Position numbers and translations under genes: made by a program. From positions 1 to 46,695 of the forward strand of contig JAGCGK010000193.1 in assembly GCA_017649645.1 (NCBI GenBank): a stretch of 46,695 bases of DNA. Reading direction: 5' to 3'. The number at the start of each line of letters is the position of its first letter. Position 1 is the stretch's first letter. The stretch is from Clostridiales bacterium. Lineage in GTDB: Bacteria > Bacillota > Clostridia > Saccharofermentanales > Saccharofermentanaceae. Of this stretch, positions 17,044 through 25,831 are shown in pieces. The notes under the pieces are model-generated. The model was not told the origin of the DNA and did no database searches. It saw nothing but the letters and a program-made list of their open reading frames with translations.

Positions 17044-17058
17044 TAATCGGGGGTTTTT

Positions 17059-17736
17059 ATGTTTTGGTTCTTTTTGGCCGGAAAAAAGAAAGCCGGTCTT
17101 TTATATGGTGCTATAGTAATGCTTATCTGTGCGGTGTTACTTTTGGGAGTTGGAATATCGTATCTGAAAGGTGATGCAAATACCATAGATATCAACGATC
17201 CTGATTGCGATTTTTCTGATATCGGAAATCGCACTCATGTTGTAGGAGACATAGACAGAAGCTGGGGTGTATGCGTTGTTGAAACAGGGGACAACGGTAA
17301 AGTTAATTACTATGCTGTTCCTCAATTTGACAGTAATAAACATCCGAGTGAGTTTGTAAATGTCGTTGTATTCAGAGCTGAGAAAAATGATGAGGTTACT
17401 CTTGATTCGATCACAGATGATACGATCGACTGGTTCTGTAACCGTTCCAAGGCTCCGACAGAGAAGGTTCATATTGACGGCTATGCTCAGAAGATGAGTG
17501 ACGATATGTATGAAGCAGCAGTTAAGTATCTCGTAAGTTGTGACTTCACGAGAGAAGAAAGCGAAGAAATGCTCGTGCCTTACTATCTTGTTAATAATGC
17601 AAGTGCCAAGCCGTTCCTTCTTATCTTCGGTGTTGTATTGGCAGTTGGCGGAACAGTCCTTTTGATCGTCTGGATCAAGAAGAGAAAGGATATAGTTGAC
17701 GATGACAGGCCGAAAGTATGGAATACTATCGAGTAA
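17059..17736 (+). CDS. Hypothetical membrane protein with extracytoplasmic domain
   Basis: A 225-residue protein with two membrane helices (about 12-34 and 183-206) enclosing a ~145-residue hydrophilic domain. The domain has YYAVPQFDSN and a Cys pair and is probably outside the cell. A basic cytoplasmic tail (WIKKRKD) follows. I do not recognise the family with certainty; it resembles unnamed Firmicutes two-helix proteins with a YYAVP motif. It starts 15 bases after the MarR gene with GGGGG as the ribosome site, so co-transcription and control by that regulator are likely. Confidence 0.6.
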   Translation: MFWFFLAGKKKAGLLYGAIVMLICAVLLLGVGISYLKGDANTIDINDPDCDFSDIGNRTHVVGDIDRSWGVCVVETGDNGKVNYYAVPQFDSNKHPSEFVNVVVFRAEKNDEVTLDSITDDTIDWFCNRSKAPTEKVHIDGYAQKMSDDMYEAAVKYLVSCDFTREESEEMLVPYYLVNNASAKPFLLIFGVVLAVGGTVLLIVWIKKRKDIVDDDRPKVWNTIE

Positions 17737-17798
17737 ACTTTTTAAATTATGATTCGGTTCGTCTAATAAGAGTCTAAAAGGATAATCAAGGAGTAATA

Positions 17799-19721
17799 AT
17801 GTTAGATAAGGTAAGATCTGTAACCGGTAACATCAAATGCGGATGGTTTTCAATTGTGATAACCGTGATCTTCGCATCTTTGTATATAAATATTTCCTCT
17901 TTTACGATACTCGGATTATTGGGTTTTATAGCTCTTAATCTTCTTTTCTTCATCCAGATCGAGAGCATCATTTCCAAGGACTACAAGATCGTCTTAAAAA
18001 GGAAATATACTGTCGTTTTAGCATGTGTTGGAATAGTCTATCTTGTATTATCGATAATCAGTGAGAAATTAGCTGATAATGTTATAACTCTCTCGATATT
18101 AGCTATAGCTGTTGTGGTCATAACAGGACTTGCCTTTGCAGACGGATTGAAAAGTAAGAATTCCAAGTTGTTTGTTGCGCTTGCATCCTTTGGTCTTTTA
18201 TTCTTCTCGATATATCTGATCTTTACTGTAGGCGTATTCTCTCCGGATTCTGCCATGTATTACGATATCTCGAAAACGACATTCGGAGATTACGGCAATA
18301 CGGGGATTATCAGACAATATGTAGTGGATTCAATATACAACTGCTCTTTCCCGTATTTTTACCCTTTGTGTATCTTTGTAGTTGATAAGCTTACCGGTTT
18401 AGGTCGTTATTCGGGCGTATTTATCGATGTATACGCTATGATCTTTACAATGTTTCTTACTATGAGACTCAGTAAGAGGATCACCGGAAATACTTATAGC
18501 GGAATAATTGCTTTTGTTGTAATGGCTACTTCTCCGTTTTATCTTGACGAAGTGTGCGGCGGAAGAACGATACCTGTTTCGTTGTTGTTTATAGTTATCA
18601 TATTGAGCTACTTCTATACGTTATTTACCAGTGAAGAAGATAAAGTAACAAGAGCTCCGGTTCTTGGTCTTGTAATAGGCCTTGCGGTTGTCACGAGATT
18701 TGATAATCTGCCGCTTACCGCTTATTGCTTGCTTGTCCTTCTTTTTATCAGCCGAAAAAAGATAAGAGATGTTATCCTTTACTGCGCAGGAATACTTGTA
18801 TCGGTTTCTCCATGGGTAATCTACTCGTTGGTGAGATTTCATAAGATATGGATCACTGATAACTCCGGAACGCTTTTCCTTGTTAAGTATGCGCTGCCGA
18901 CCAGAGTCGATCTTCCGGGTGAAAAGGCTCAGACACTATTCTCTGATCCGGGCCTATGGTTTACATCGCTTCTTACTACTAAGACTCTCATTATCTTCGG
19001 TCTTATCATCTGTTCGATAGCAGGATTCATTTGCTTCCTGTTCTGCTGTTTCTGGCTATTCAAATCCATTAAGGATAAGACGGCAACATTCAAAAATTCA
19101 CGCATGATGCTGATCGTTCTACTCTTTTATTTCCTTAAGTCCTGTATGTACGTTGTCGTAGGATATCCTGAGGAGAGATATCACCTTGAGACGATATTCG
19201 TTATGACATTTGTATTGCTGGCATTCTGTGTTAACAGAAGAAAGAAGATCAACTTAACTCCTGTATCGATATCAGTTGTTCCGGCTACGATACTGACACT
19301 TGTAGTTTACATTGCGTTTTACGGTTCCTTGGGATTTCCGGACAGAACTGCTGATATGGTTTCATCGATCAAGAACGGTGATCTTGGCTGTATCATGTCA
19401 AACTCTGTGTTAAGCAGGGTTGATGAACCTGAAGAAGAGATTGACGAGCTTAATATGGCACTTAAAGATCTTCTGAAAGATGATGAAGCGGTTCTTGTAG
19501 TTGAGAGTTATTTTGATCTGGAAGTATGGGCAGATTATAAGGTCTATGCACATCCGTATCCGAATAATTCCGATACCATTGAATACGTTGTTTCGACTCA
19601 TGATGATATCAGCTATGTTGTTGCAAAAGATGAAGATGCTGATATTGAGTTCTTTGCTTCGAAATATCCATGCAGGCCTGTTGGTGAGTATTATATCTTT
19701 GCTGTAAGAGCATCAAAGTGA
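17799..19721 (+). CDS. GT-C fold glycosyltransferase-like membrane protein
   Basis: A 640-residue protein with about 12-13 membrane helices. The first large extracytoplasmic loop has FSPDSAMYYDIS, an acidic motif placed as in GT39/GT83 (PMT/ArnT-like) lipid-linked sugar transferases. A later segment, VVTRFDNLPLTAYCLLV, also fits this group. The C-terminal ~140 residues are soluble (ALKDLLKDDEAVLVVESYFDLEVW) and probably external. Such enzymes move a sugar from a polyprenyl phosphate to a wall polymer or protein. Donor and acceptor are unknown; an unrelated polytopic transporter cannot be excluded. ATG 17799 has AAGGAG six bases upstream. There is no clear operon partner. Confidence 0.6.
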   Translation: MLDKVRSVTGNIKCGWFSIVITVIFASLYINISSFTILGLLGFIALNLLFFIQIESIISKDYKIVLKRKYTVVLACVGIVYLVLSIISEKLADNVITLSILAIAVVVITGLAFADGLKSKNSKLFVALASFGLLFFSIYLIFTVGVFSPDSAMYYDISKTTFGDYGNTGIIRQYVVDSIYNCSFPYFYPLCIFVVDKLTGLGRYSGVFIDVYAMIFTMFLTMRLSKRITGNTYSGIIAFVVMATSPFYLDEVCGGRTIPVSLLFIVIILSYFYTLFTSEEDKVTRAPVLGLVIGLAVVTRFDNLPLTAYCLLVLLFISRKKIRDVILYCAGILVSVSPWVIYSLVRFHKIWITDNSGTLFLVKYALPTRVDLPGEKAQTLFSDPGLWFTSLLTTKTLIIFGLIICSIAGFICFLFCCFWLFKSIKDKTATFKNSRMMLIVLLFYFLKSCMYVVVGYPEERYHLETIFVMTFVLLAFCVNRRKKINLTPVSISVVPATILTLVVYIAFYGSLGFPDRTADMVSSIKNGDLGCIMSNSVLSRVDEPEEEIDELNMALKDLLKDDEAVLVVESYFDLEVWADYKVYAHPYPNNSDTIEYVVSTHDDISYVVAKDEDADIEFFASKYPCRPVGEYYIFAVRASK

Positions 19722-19781
19722 CATGAAGATATTAATCTTGCAATAGGTGCTATAATATAACTTGGATTGGGGGAAAACACT

Positions 19782-20993
19782 ATGGATTCGAATAAAAAAG
19801 TTAAGGCATCGATAGGTCCGAGACTGCGTACTTTGGGAACGGGATGCACCTTGCTGATAATCTTTTTGATCACGACCGTGATCTGTGCGGGAATCTTTCT
19901 CGGAATGCTTATTGTCAACGGTATCGAAGAGACTTTCGTAAACTATTGGGTATATCCTGTTGCGGTAATCGTAGTAGAGAATATCATTTTCTGGACCGGA
20001 ATCATAATGGTCTATCTGTCATCGAGACAGCTTGGTGCCAAGGTAAGGATCGTGGGTGTCCTTGTTGGTATGATACCTGTTTTGCATTTGATCGCTTTGG
20101 GCATCATCCTTTATATCTGCTTGAACGAATACTTTTTCGAGACGAAAAAGATCAAGCTTGATGCTCAGCGTCATGATGAGCAGATATGTAAGACCAAGTA
20201 TCCGCTTTTCATGATACACGGTATCTTCTTCAGAGATTTTAAGCGTTTTAATTATTGGGGAAGAGTTCCTGCAGAGCTTAAAAAGAACGGAGCAACGATA
20301 TATTACGGTAATCACGAGTCAGCGGAGACGGTAGCTAAAAGTGCCGAGAAACTTGCTGAAAGACTCAGGGAAGTCATCAAGGAAAGCGGCGCTGAGAAAG
20401 TAAACATCATAGCACACTCCAAGGGCGGACTTGATATGAAATATGCTATCGCTCATACGGATATTGCAAAATACGTAGCTTCGATCACTACTATCAACAC
20501 TCCTCACAGAGGATGTGAATTTGCTGAATATATCCTTAACAAAGCTCCTGAGAAGAGTAAGAATGCTGTAGCAGCGGCTTACAATGCTACTCTTAGAGGT
20601 CTCGGAGATAAGTCTCCTGATTTTTTGGAGGCTGTCGGAGATCTCACGGCTACAAGATGCAGGGAGATATCGGAAGATACTGATAAGTTCGATTATAAGG
20701 CTCATGGTATCTATACTCAGAGCGTCGGTTCCGGAATGCGTCATGCTATAAGCGGAGCTTTTCCTCTTAACATGAGCTTCCATCTTGTTAAGTACTTTGA
20801 CGGTCCTAACGACGGACTAGTTGGCGAGCCTTCGTTCAGATGGGGTGAGAATTATCAGTTCCTTACCTGCCGCGGACGAAGGGGAATATCTCACGGAGAC
20901 ATGATCGACCTTAATCGTGAGAATCTCTCGGGTTTCGATGTCAGAGAATTCTATGTCCAGCTCGTAAGTGATCTGAAGAATCGCGGATTATAA
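19782..20993 (+). CDS. Membrane-anchored alpha/beta-hydrolase (lipase-like)
   Basis: About 403 residues. The N-terminal ~130 residues hold three membrane helices. The rest is an alpha/beta hydrolase starting YPLFMIHGIFFRDFKRFNYWG, with the oxyanion HG motif and the nucleophile elbow AHSKGG (Ala replacing the first Gly of GxSxG, as in many bacterial lipases). TTINTPHRG and, near the C-terminus, GPNDGLVGEPS (acid) and ISHGDM (His) fit the Asp and His of the triad. It probably hydrolyses lipid or fatty esters at the membrane. ATG 19782 follows a GGGGG site; the in-frame TTG at 19767 is less likely. TATAAT at 19751-19756 suggests its own promoter. Confidence 0.82.
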   Translation: MDSNKKVKASIGPRLRTLGTGCTLLIIFLITTVICAGIFLGMLIVNGIEETFVNYWVYPVAVIVVENIIFWTGIIMVYLSSRQLGAKVRIVGVLVGMIPVLHLIALGIILYICLNEYFFETKKIKLDAQRHDEQICKTKYPLFMIHGIFFRDFKRFNYWGRVPAELKKNGATIYYGNHESAETVAKSAEKLAERLREVIKESGAEKVNIIAHSKGGLDMKYAIAHTDIAKYVASITTINTPHRGCEFAEYILNKAPEKSKNAVAAAYNATLRGLGDKSPDFLEAVGDLTATRCREISEDTDKFDYKAHGIYTQSVGSGMRHAISGAFPLNMSFHLVKYFDGPNDGLVGEPSFRWGENYQFLTCRGRRGISHGDMIDLNRENLSGFDVREFYVQLVSDLKNRGL

Positions 20994-21056
20994 AATATTT
21001 GCGCATTTTATGGAAATTCCCCTAGGTGTATAATCTAAAGCCTGGGGGGATTTTTT

Positions 21057-22367
21057 ATGTGGTATGAATCATCTGTTTTCTATCAGATCTATCCGCTTGG
21101 TTTTTGCGGAGCTCCGTTCGAAAATGACGGAATACTGAAATCCAGGATCCTTAAGGTAATCGACTGGATCCCGCATCTTAAAAAACTCGGTATTAACGCG
21201 ATATACTTTTCACCTGTATTTGAATCTGATACTCACGGGTATAATACGAGAGATTATGGCCTTATAGATAAACGTCTTGGAACAAACGAAGACTTCAAAA
21301 AGGTTGTCGACGAACTTCACAAAAACGGCATCAAAGTCGTTTTAGACGGCGTCTTTAATCATGTTGGACGCGGTTTTTGGGCTTTCAAAGATGTTCAGGA
21401 GAAAAAATGGGATTCACCTTACAAAGATTGGTTCCACTTATCCTTCGAAGGTAATTCAAACTATAACGACGGATTCTGGTACGAAGGCTGGGAAGGTAAC
21501 TTCGATCTTGTTAAACTGAATCTTCGAAACGGGGAAGTTATAGATCATATCCTGGATAAGGTTAAGTATTGGACAGACTATTTTGATATCGACGGATTGA
21601 GACTTGATGTCGCATACTGTCTCGACAGGGATTTTCTGAAAAGACTTAGAAGGTTCACGGATGAACTTAAGCCGGAGTTCCTTCTGCTCGGCGAACTTTT
21701 GCACGGCGATTATAAGCAGTGGGTCAATGGCGAGATGCTTCATTCGTGTACGAACTATGCCTGCTACAAAGGACTTTTCAGTTCGTTCAACTGCATGAAT
21801 ATGTTCGAGATCATAAACACTTTGATCCAGCAGTTCGGACCTGAGAACTGGAGCTGGTTTAAAGGTCTTCACCTGATGAGTTTTGTTGATAATCATGACG
21901 TAACAAGGATCGCTTCTAATCTTAACGATCAGAACCATCTGCCTTTGATCTATACGCTTTCTTTCACGATGCCGGGATTTCCTTGTGTTTATTACGGTTC
22001 CGAGTGGGGCGCCACGGGAAGAAAAGAAGAGGGAGATCCTTCTTTGCGCTTAAGTTATGATAAGCCTTTGTGGAATGATCTTACGACTCATATCTCTAAG
22101 CTTTCGAAGATCAAGAAGGAGCATAGTGCCCTGAATTACGGTTCTTTCAGATCCGTTCTACTTACAAATCATCAGTGCGTTTTCGAGAGAAATGACGGCA
22201 ATGAGAGGATACTTGTCGCGATCAATGCAGGTAACTACGAATATACCGCTCACTTTGATGCCGGCTGCGGTCAGGCTCAGGAACTTCTTACGGATACTGT
22301 TCATGATTTCGGAGGCGGTTCAGTCCTGAAGCCTTATTCATGCGAGATCTGGAAGATGGAACATTAA
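21057..22367 (+). CDS. GH13 alpha-amylase family enzyme (cytoplasmic maltodextrin hydrolase-like)
   Basis: A 436-residue GH13 protein without signal peptide, so likely a maltodextrinase or alpha-glucosidase acting on imported maltodextrins. It starts SSVFYQIYPLGFCGAP. The four GH13 regions are DGVFNH (97-102), GLRLDVAY with nucleophile D184, LLGELLHG with acid/base E213, and FVDNHD with D281. The N-terminal beta domain of neopullulanases is missing, giving a compact enzyme. A TATAAT at 21029-21034 and a GGGGGGA ribosome site precede the start. The HAD phosphatase gene begins one base after the stop, so the two are co-transcribed. Confidence 0.9.
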   Translation: MWYESSVFYQIYPLGFCGAPFENDGILKSRILKVIDWIPHLKKLGINAIYFSPVFESDTHGYNTRDYGLIDKRLGTNEDFKKVVDELHKNGIKVVLDGVFNHVGRGFWAFKDVQEKKWDSPYKDWFHLSFEGNSNYNDGFWYEGWEGNFDLVKLNLRNGEVIDHILDKVKYWTDYFDIDGLRLDVAYCLDRDFLKRLRRFTDELKPEFLLLGELLHGDYKQWVNGEMLHSCTNYACYKGLFSSFNCMNMFEIINTLIQQFGPENWSWFKGLHLMSFVDNHDVTRIASNLNDQNHLPLIYTLSFTMPGFPCVYYGSEWGATGRKEEGDPSLRLSYDKPLWNDLTTHISKLSKIKKEHSALNYGSFRSVLLTNHQCVFERNDGNERILVAINAGNYEYTAHFDAGCGQAQELLTDTVHDFGGGSVLKPYSCEIWKMEH

Positions 22368-22368
22368 G

Positions 22369-23019
22369 ATGAAATACGAACTTGTAATCTTTGACCTGGA
22401 CGGCACGATACTTGATACACTCGGCGAGCTTACGATCGCGTTTAATCATGCGCTCTCGAAGTCCGGCATTAGTCCTGTCACAAGGGATATCATGAGATCT
22501 CGCGTCGGAAACGGTGCCAGAAATCTCGTTAAGAAAAGCATCATAGATCATCCTGAAGCTGACGAGGAAAAGATCCTTTCTGATTACAGGGAATACTATA
22601 ATTTGCACTGCACCGAGAACACCGATCCTTACCCCGGGATCCCTGAACTTTTTTTGGACCTCAAAGCGCATGGTATCAAGATTGCGGTTGCAACAAACAA
22701 GTCTGATGCTGCTGCTCGAAAACTCTGTGAGCACTGTTTCCCTGATACCATCGATATAGTTCAGGGGCATGTGGAAGGACTTCCTCATAAACCGGATCCT
22801 GCGATCATCAATAACATGCTCAAAACTTTTGGTATAAGCAGAGAAAAAACATTAATAGTCGGTGATTCGGATGTTGATATCTTAACAGCAGATAATGCAA
22901 AAACAGATCATATTAGTGTAGGATGGGGATATAAGGACAAAGAAGTGCTTATAAGAAACGGAGCAGACAGGATCATATCGTCTGCACAGGAACTGAAAAC
23001 AATAATCTTAGGTGACTGA
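22369..23019 (+). CDS. HAD phosphatase (phosphoglycolate phosphatase-like)
   Basis: A 216-residue haloacid dehalogenase superfamily hydrolase of the Gph/PGMB type. Motif I is FDLDGTILDT (nucleophile Asp9), followed by a four-helix cap. Motif II is VATNKS near residue 106, the conserved Lys is in HKPDP near 140, and motif IV is VGDSDVDILTADNA near 165. Candidates are phosphoglycolate phosphatase, beta-phosphoglucomutase or a sugar-phosphate phosphatase; adjacency to a GH13 enzyme slightly favours a sugar phosphate. It starts one base after the GH13 gene and ends one base before the next start, in a three-gene unit. Confidence 0.88.
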   Translation: MKYELVIFDLDGTILDTLGELTIAFNHALSKSGISPVTRDIMRSRVGNGARNLVKKSIIDHPEADEEKILSDYREYYNLHCTENTDPYPGIPELFLDLKAHGIKIAVATNKSDAAARKLCEHCFPDTIDIVQGHVEGLPHKPDPAIINNMLKTFGISREKTLIVGDSDVDILTADNAKTDHISVGWGYKDKEVLIRNGADRIISSAQELKTIILGD

Positions 23020-23020
23020 T

Positions 23021-23650
23021 ATGAAACAGAAGATAAGGATCGTTATTAATTTCATTTTGGCATTATCAGTATTATTGGTATGGGGATACATGTTCCTCGG
23101 CTCAGAAAGTTTCCTTTCTTCGCCGGGACTTACCAGTCTTAAGTATTTCACCGTACTTTCCAACATCTTTGCAGGCGTAACTTCCGCGTTGTGGGCGATA
23201 GTAGCGATAAAAGGCAAGGATACTAAAGCAGTGGATATTCTTAAGTTTGTTTCTACAGTAGCCGTAATGATAACTTTTTCAGTGGTCTTATTTTTCCTAA
23301 GACCCGTATATAAGGATGTTCCGATGTATAGCGGAGCGAACCTCGGATTTCATCTTCTTATACCGCTTGCGGAATTAATAGAATTCGTTATCTTCAACAA
23401 GACAAAGATCAGCATCAAAGAACGCCTTTTTGCGGGTATTCCGGCATTTTTGTACGGAGCGGTATATCTTTTGAATATCGGCATAAACGGTAAAGGTGAG
23501 TGGCCTGACACCAATGACTGGTACGGCTTTCTTAACTGGGGACTTCCGATCGGAATGGTAATCTTTTTTGGCATAGTCCTCGTATCGATCCTTTTGGGTT
23601 TTCTTATAATCGGAATTCTTAAGATCAGAGATAAGATAACGGGAAACTGA
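23021..23650 (+). CDS. Pr6Pr-like six-helix membrane protein
   Basis: About 209 residues with six membrane helices. The pattern LKYFTVLSNIFAG in helix 2, a conserved His before helix 4 (GFHLLIPLAELIEF), YLLNIGINGKGEWPDTNDWYGF in the fourth loop and LNWGLPIG fit the Pr6Pr family of bacterial six-helix proteins, distantly related to the AIG1/ADTRP hydrolases of animals. If the relation holds, the conserved Thr and His could be catalytic for lipid esters; this is not shown for bacteria. ATG 23021 has AGGTGA upstream. A longer start at 23012 would overlap the previous gene and is unnecessary. Confidence 0.6.
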   Translation: MKQKIRIVINFILALSVLLVWGYMFLGSESFLSSPGLTSLKYFTVLSNIFAGVTSALWAIVAIKGKDTKAVDILKFVSTVAVMITFSVVLFFLRPVYKDVPMYSGANLGFHLLIPLAELIEFVIFNKTKISIKERLFAGIPAFLYGAVYLLNIGINGKGEWPDTNDWYGFLNWGLPIGMVIFFGIVLVSILLGFLIIGILKIRDKITGN

Positions 23651-23654
23651 CTCG

Positions 23655-23683
23655 TTGTTATTTATATATTAATATTGTAAAAT
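23655..23683 (+). promoter_or_regulatory. Promoter of the lar/nickel operon
   Basis: TTGTTA (23655-23660), a 17-bp spacer and TAAAAT (23678-23683), just after the stop of the membrane protein gene. It would give a leader of about 140 nt before larB. Confidence 0.55.
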
Positions 23684-23689
23684 GATTCC

Positions 23690-23828
23690 GATGTCGGGAT
23701 CATGAGGTCCCATTTACAGAACTGAAGTTCTTTTTATTTTGAATTAATAAGTGTGCTATGGAGGCATGCATTCTTTCCTGTAGGAAAGATTGCGTGTTTT
23801 TTATTTGAAAAAAACAGAGGGTGAGAAG
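23690..23828 (+). promoter_or_regulatory. Structured leader ahead of larB (riboswitch or attenuator candidate)
   Basis: Roughly 140 nt between the predicted transcription start and larB. It holds a GGGA/TCCC pairing (about 23696-23711), a small hairpin AGAAC-TGAA-GTTCT followed by T5 (23718-23735), an AT-rich single-stranded stretch, and then the strong terminator-like stem at 23764-23797. The ribosome site of larB (GAGGGTGAG) follows. This is the layout of a transcription-attenuating leader. I do not recognise a known aptamer, including the NiCo class. The first hairpin could instead terminate the upstream gene. Confidence 0.45.
23764..23803 (+). terminator. Terminator-like hairpin in the larB leader
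   Basis: Positions 23764-23778 pair with 23783-23797 over about 14 bp with one mismatch and two G-U pairs (core CTTTCC/GGAAAG, loop TGTA), followed by six T. It lies 26 bases before larB. Confidence 0.8.
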
Positions 23829-24584
23829 ATGAACAGCGATATCAGAAAGATATTAGAGGATGTAAAGGACGGCAACGTCAGTGTTGACGATGCTCTTCTT
23901 GCTATCAAAAAGCAGCCGTTTGAAGATATAGGATTTGCAAAGGTGGATCTTCACAGAGCTATAAGACAGGGCGCTCCTGAGGTTGTTTACGGAGCAGGAA
24001 AGACCTCTTCTCAGATAAAAGGTATTCTCGACACCATGATAGGTAATGATATCAAGACGATACTTATCACCCGTCTTGATAAAGAAAAATACGAGAAAAT
24101 ATCGACAAGTATCGATATGAATTATTATGAAGATGCGCGTATCGGCATAGTCGGCAAAATGCCTGAAGCGGACGGCATTGGTAAGATCGTAGTAGCAACA
24201 GGAGGAACATCCGATATTCCTGTTGCAGAAGAAGCGGCATTGACTGCGGAAGCTCACGGAAATATAGTTGTTCGTCTATATGATGTGGGTGTAGCAGGAC
24301 TTCACAGACTTCTTTCGAATATGGATTCGATTATGGGTGCTTCAGTGATAATTGCGGTTGCCGGAATGGAAGGAGCACTTGCAAGTGTAGTAGGAGGTCT
24401 TTCAGACTGTCCTGTTATCGCTGTTCCGACAAGTGTTGGTTACGGAGCATCGTTTGGCGGTATCTCGGCACTTCTTTCAATGCTGAATTCATGTGCCAGC
24501 GGTGTATCTGTCGTAAACATAGACAATGGATTCGGTGCGGGATATCTCGCCAGCATGATAAATCATATGGAGGTTAAGAAATGA
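23829..24584 (+). CDS. larB: LarB, pyridinium-3,5-biscarboxylic acid mononucleotide synthase
   Basis: A 251-residue LarB. The enzyme carboxylates and hydrolyses nicotinic acid adenine dinucleotide in the first step towards the nickel-pincer nucleotide cofactor of lactate racemase. The PurE-like C-terminal half is clear: GGTSDIPVAEEAALTAEA, then AGMEGALASVVGGL, VIAVPTSVGYGASFGG and VNIDNGFGAGY. The N-terminal part (IRKILEDVKDGNVSVDDALL) is the usual helical leader with VYGAGKT, and LDKEKYE further on. ATG 23829 has GAGGGTGAG upstream; the in-frame upstream start at 23790 lies in the terminator stem and is rejected. larC overlaps by ATGA. Confidence 0.95.
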   Translation: MNSDIRKILEDVKDGNVSVDDALLAIKKQPFEDIGFAKVDLHRAIRQGAPEVVYGAGKTSSQIKGILDTMIGNDIKTILITRLDKEKYEKISTSIDMNYYEDARIGIVGKMPEADGIGKIVVATGGTSDIPVAEEAALTAEAHGNIVVRLYDVGVAGLHRLLSNMDSIMGASVIIAVAGMEGALASVVGGLSDCPVIAVPTSVGYGASFGGISALLSMLNSCASGVSVVNIDNGFGAGYLASMINHMEVKK

Positions 24585-25825
24585 GGACACTGTATTTTGA
24601 TTGTTCCATGGGTGCAGCGGGGGATATGCTCTCAGCTTCTCTTATAGATCTTTTTGATGATAAGGAAAAGATCGTTGAAGAACTCAATTCTCTCGGGATC
24701 ACTCATGTAAAATATGAGATATTTTCTGATACCAAGTGCGGAATAGTCGGAACTCATATGAGAGTTACCGTTGATGGCGTTGAAGAGAGTGAAGAAATGC
24801 ACGATCATCACCACGAACACCATCATGAACACGAACATGAACATGAACATGAGCACCATCATCATGATCATGAAGGACATCATCACCATCATACGTCTCT
24901 TCATGACATTGAGCACATCGTGTGCGATCATATGAAGGTTTGTAACAATGTTACACAGGATATCATGGGTATCTATAAGTTCATCGCTGAGGCTGAAAGT
25001 GCTGCTCACGGTAAACCAATTGAGGAAATCCACTTCCATGAGGTCGGAACTATGGATGCTGTGGCGGATATTACGGCTTTCTGCTATCTTCTCGATAAAC
25101 TTCAGGTAAAAAACGTTATATCTTCACCTGTTTGTGTCGGCAGCGGAACAGTTAAATGTTCACACGGAATCTTACCGGTTCCTGCTCCTGCGACTGCTTT
25201 TATCCTTAAAGGCGTTCCTACATATGCCGGTGAGATCAAGTCAGAGATGTGTACTCCGACCGGAGCTGCCATCCTTAAGTATTTTTCGAGCAAGTTTGAT
25301 GTCCAGCCGATGATGATCGTTGACAGGATCGGCTACGGAACAGGAAAAAAGGATTTTGAAAGTGCCAATGTGGTACGTGCGATGCTCGGAGAAACGAATT
25401 CCCAGGAATCTTCCATAGTTGAGCTTAATGCCAATGTTGATGATATGACGGGTGAAGAGATCGGATTTGCGATGGAAAGACTCTTTGATGCAGGCGCCAG
25501 AGAAGTTTTCACGGTTCCGGTGAATATGAAAAAATCCCGTCCGGGAACACTTTTAAGTGTTATCTGTGACAAAGAAAAAGAAGAGGAGATCGTTCGTGCG
25601 ATCTTTAAATACACATCCACTATCGGTGTAAGAGAAAAGCCCGTTAACAGGTTTACCCTGGACAGAAGAACGGAGACTTTGAATACACCGTACGGTGATG
25701 TCAGGGTCAAGATCTCGGAAGGCTACGGAGTCGTTCGCGAGAAGATCGAATATGATGATTTATCGAAGATTGCTATGACAAAGGGCGTTTCGATGAGTGA
25801 TATAAAAAAGGAAATCAGGAGGTAA
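24581..25825 (+). CDS. larC: LarC, nickel insertion protein (single reading frame)
   Basis: A 414-residue LarC, the CTP-dependent cyclometallase that inserts Ni into the pincer nucleotide made by LarB and LarE. It starts FDCSMGAAGDMLSASL and has IEEIHFHEVGTMDAVADI, SSPVCVGSGTVKCSHG and MCTPTGAAILKYF, all characteristic. The C-terminal LarC2-like part includes ELNANVDDMTGEEIGFAMERL and MKKSRPGTLLSVIC. In Lactiplantibacillus plantarum the two parts are joined by a programmed frameshift; here they are one continuous frame. Between the first domain and the His-x-Glu region lies a His-rich stretch (residues 74-104). The operon context with a nickel transporter fits fully. Confidence 0.95.
   Translation: MRTLYFDCSMGAAGDMLSASLIDLFDDKEKIVEELNSLGITHVKYEIFSDTKCGIVGTHMRVTVDGVEESEEMHDHHHEHHHEHEHEHEHEHHHHDHEGHHHHHTSLHDIEHIVCDHMKVCNNVTQDIMGIYKFIAEAESAAHGKPIEEIHFHEVGTMDAVADITAFCYLLDKLQVKNVISSPVCVGSGTVKCSHGILPVPAPATAFILKGVPTYAGEIKSEMCTPTGAAILKYFSSKFDVQPMMIVDRIGYGTGKKDFESANVVRAMLGETNSQESSIVELNANVDDMTGEEIGFAMERLFDAGAREVFTVPVNMKKSRPGTLLSVICDKEKEEEIVRAIFKYTSTIGVREKPVNRFTLDRRTETLNTPYGDVRVKISEGYGVVREKIEYDDLSKIAMTKGVSMSDIKKEIRR
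24800..24892 (+). repeat. His-rich low-complexity tract in larC
   Basis: Codons for residues 74-104 of LarC: 21 of 31 residues are His, the rest mainly Glu and Asp, built from short HE and HH units (CAT/CAC and GAA). It probably stores or captures Ni2+. Such tracts are common in nickel chaperones and some LarC proteins. Confidence 0.9.
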
Positions 25826-25831
25826 CGCATT

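Noticed and set aside
24800-24892. CRISPR-like or microsatellite repeat
   Set aside because: The repeated CAT/CAC/GAA codons encode a His-rich metal-binding tract in frame; there are no spacers.
24581-25825. Programmed frameshift in larC
   Set aside because: Both parts of LarC are in a single uninterrupted frame.
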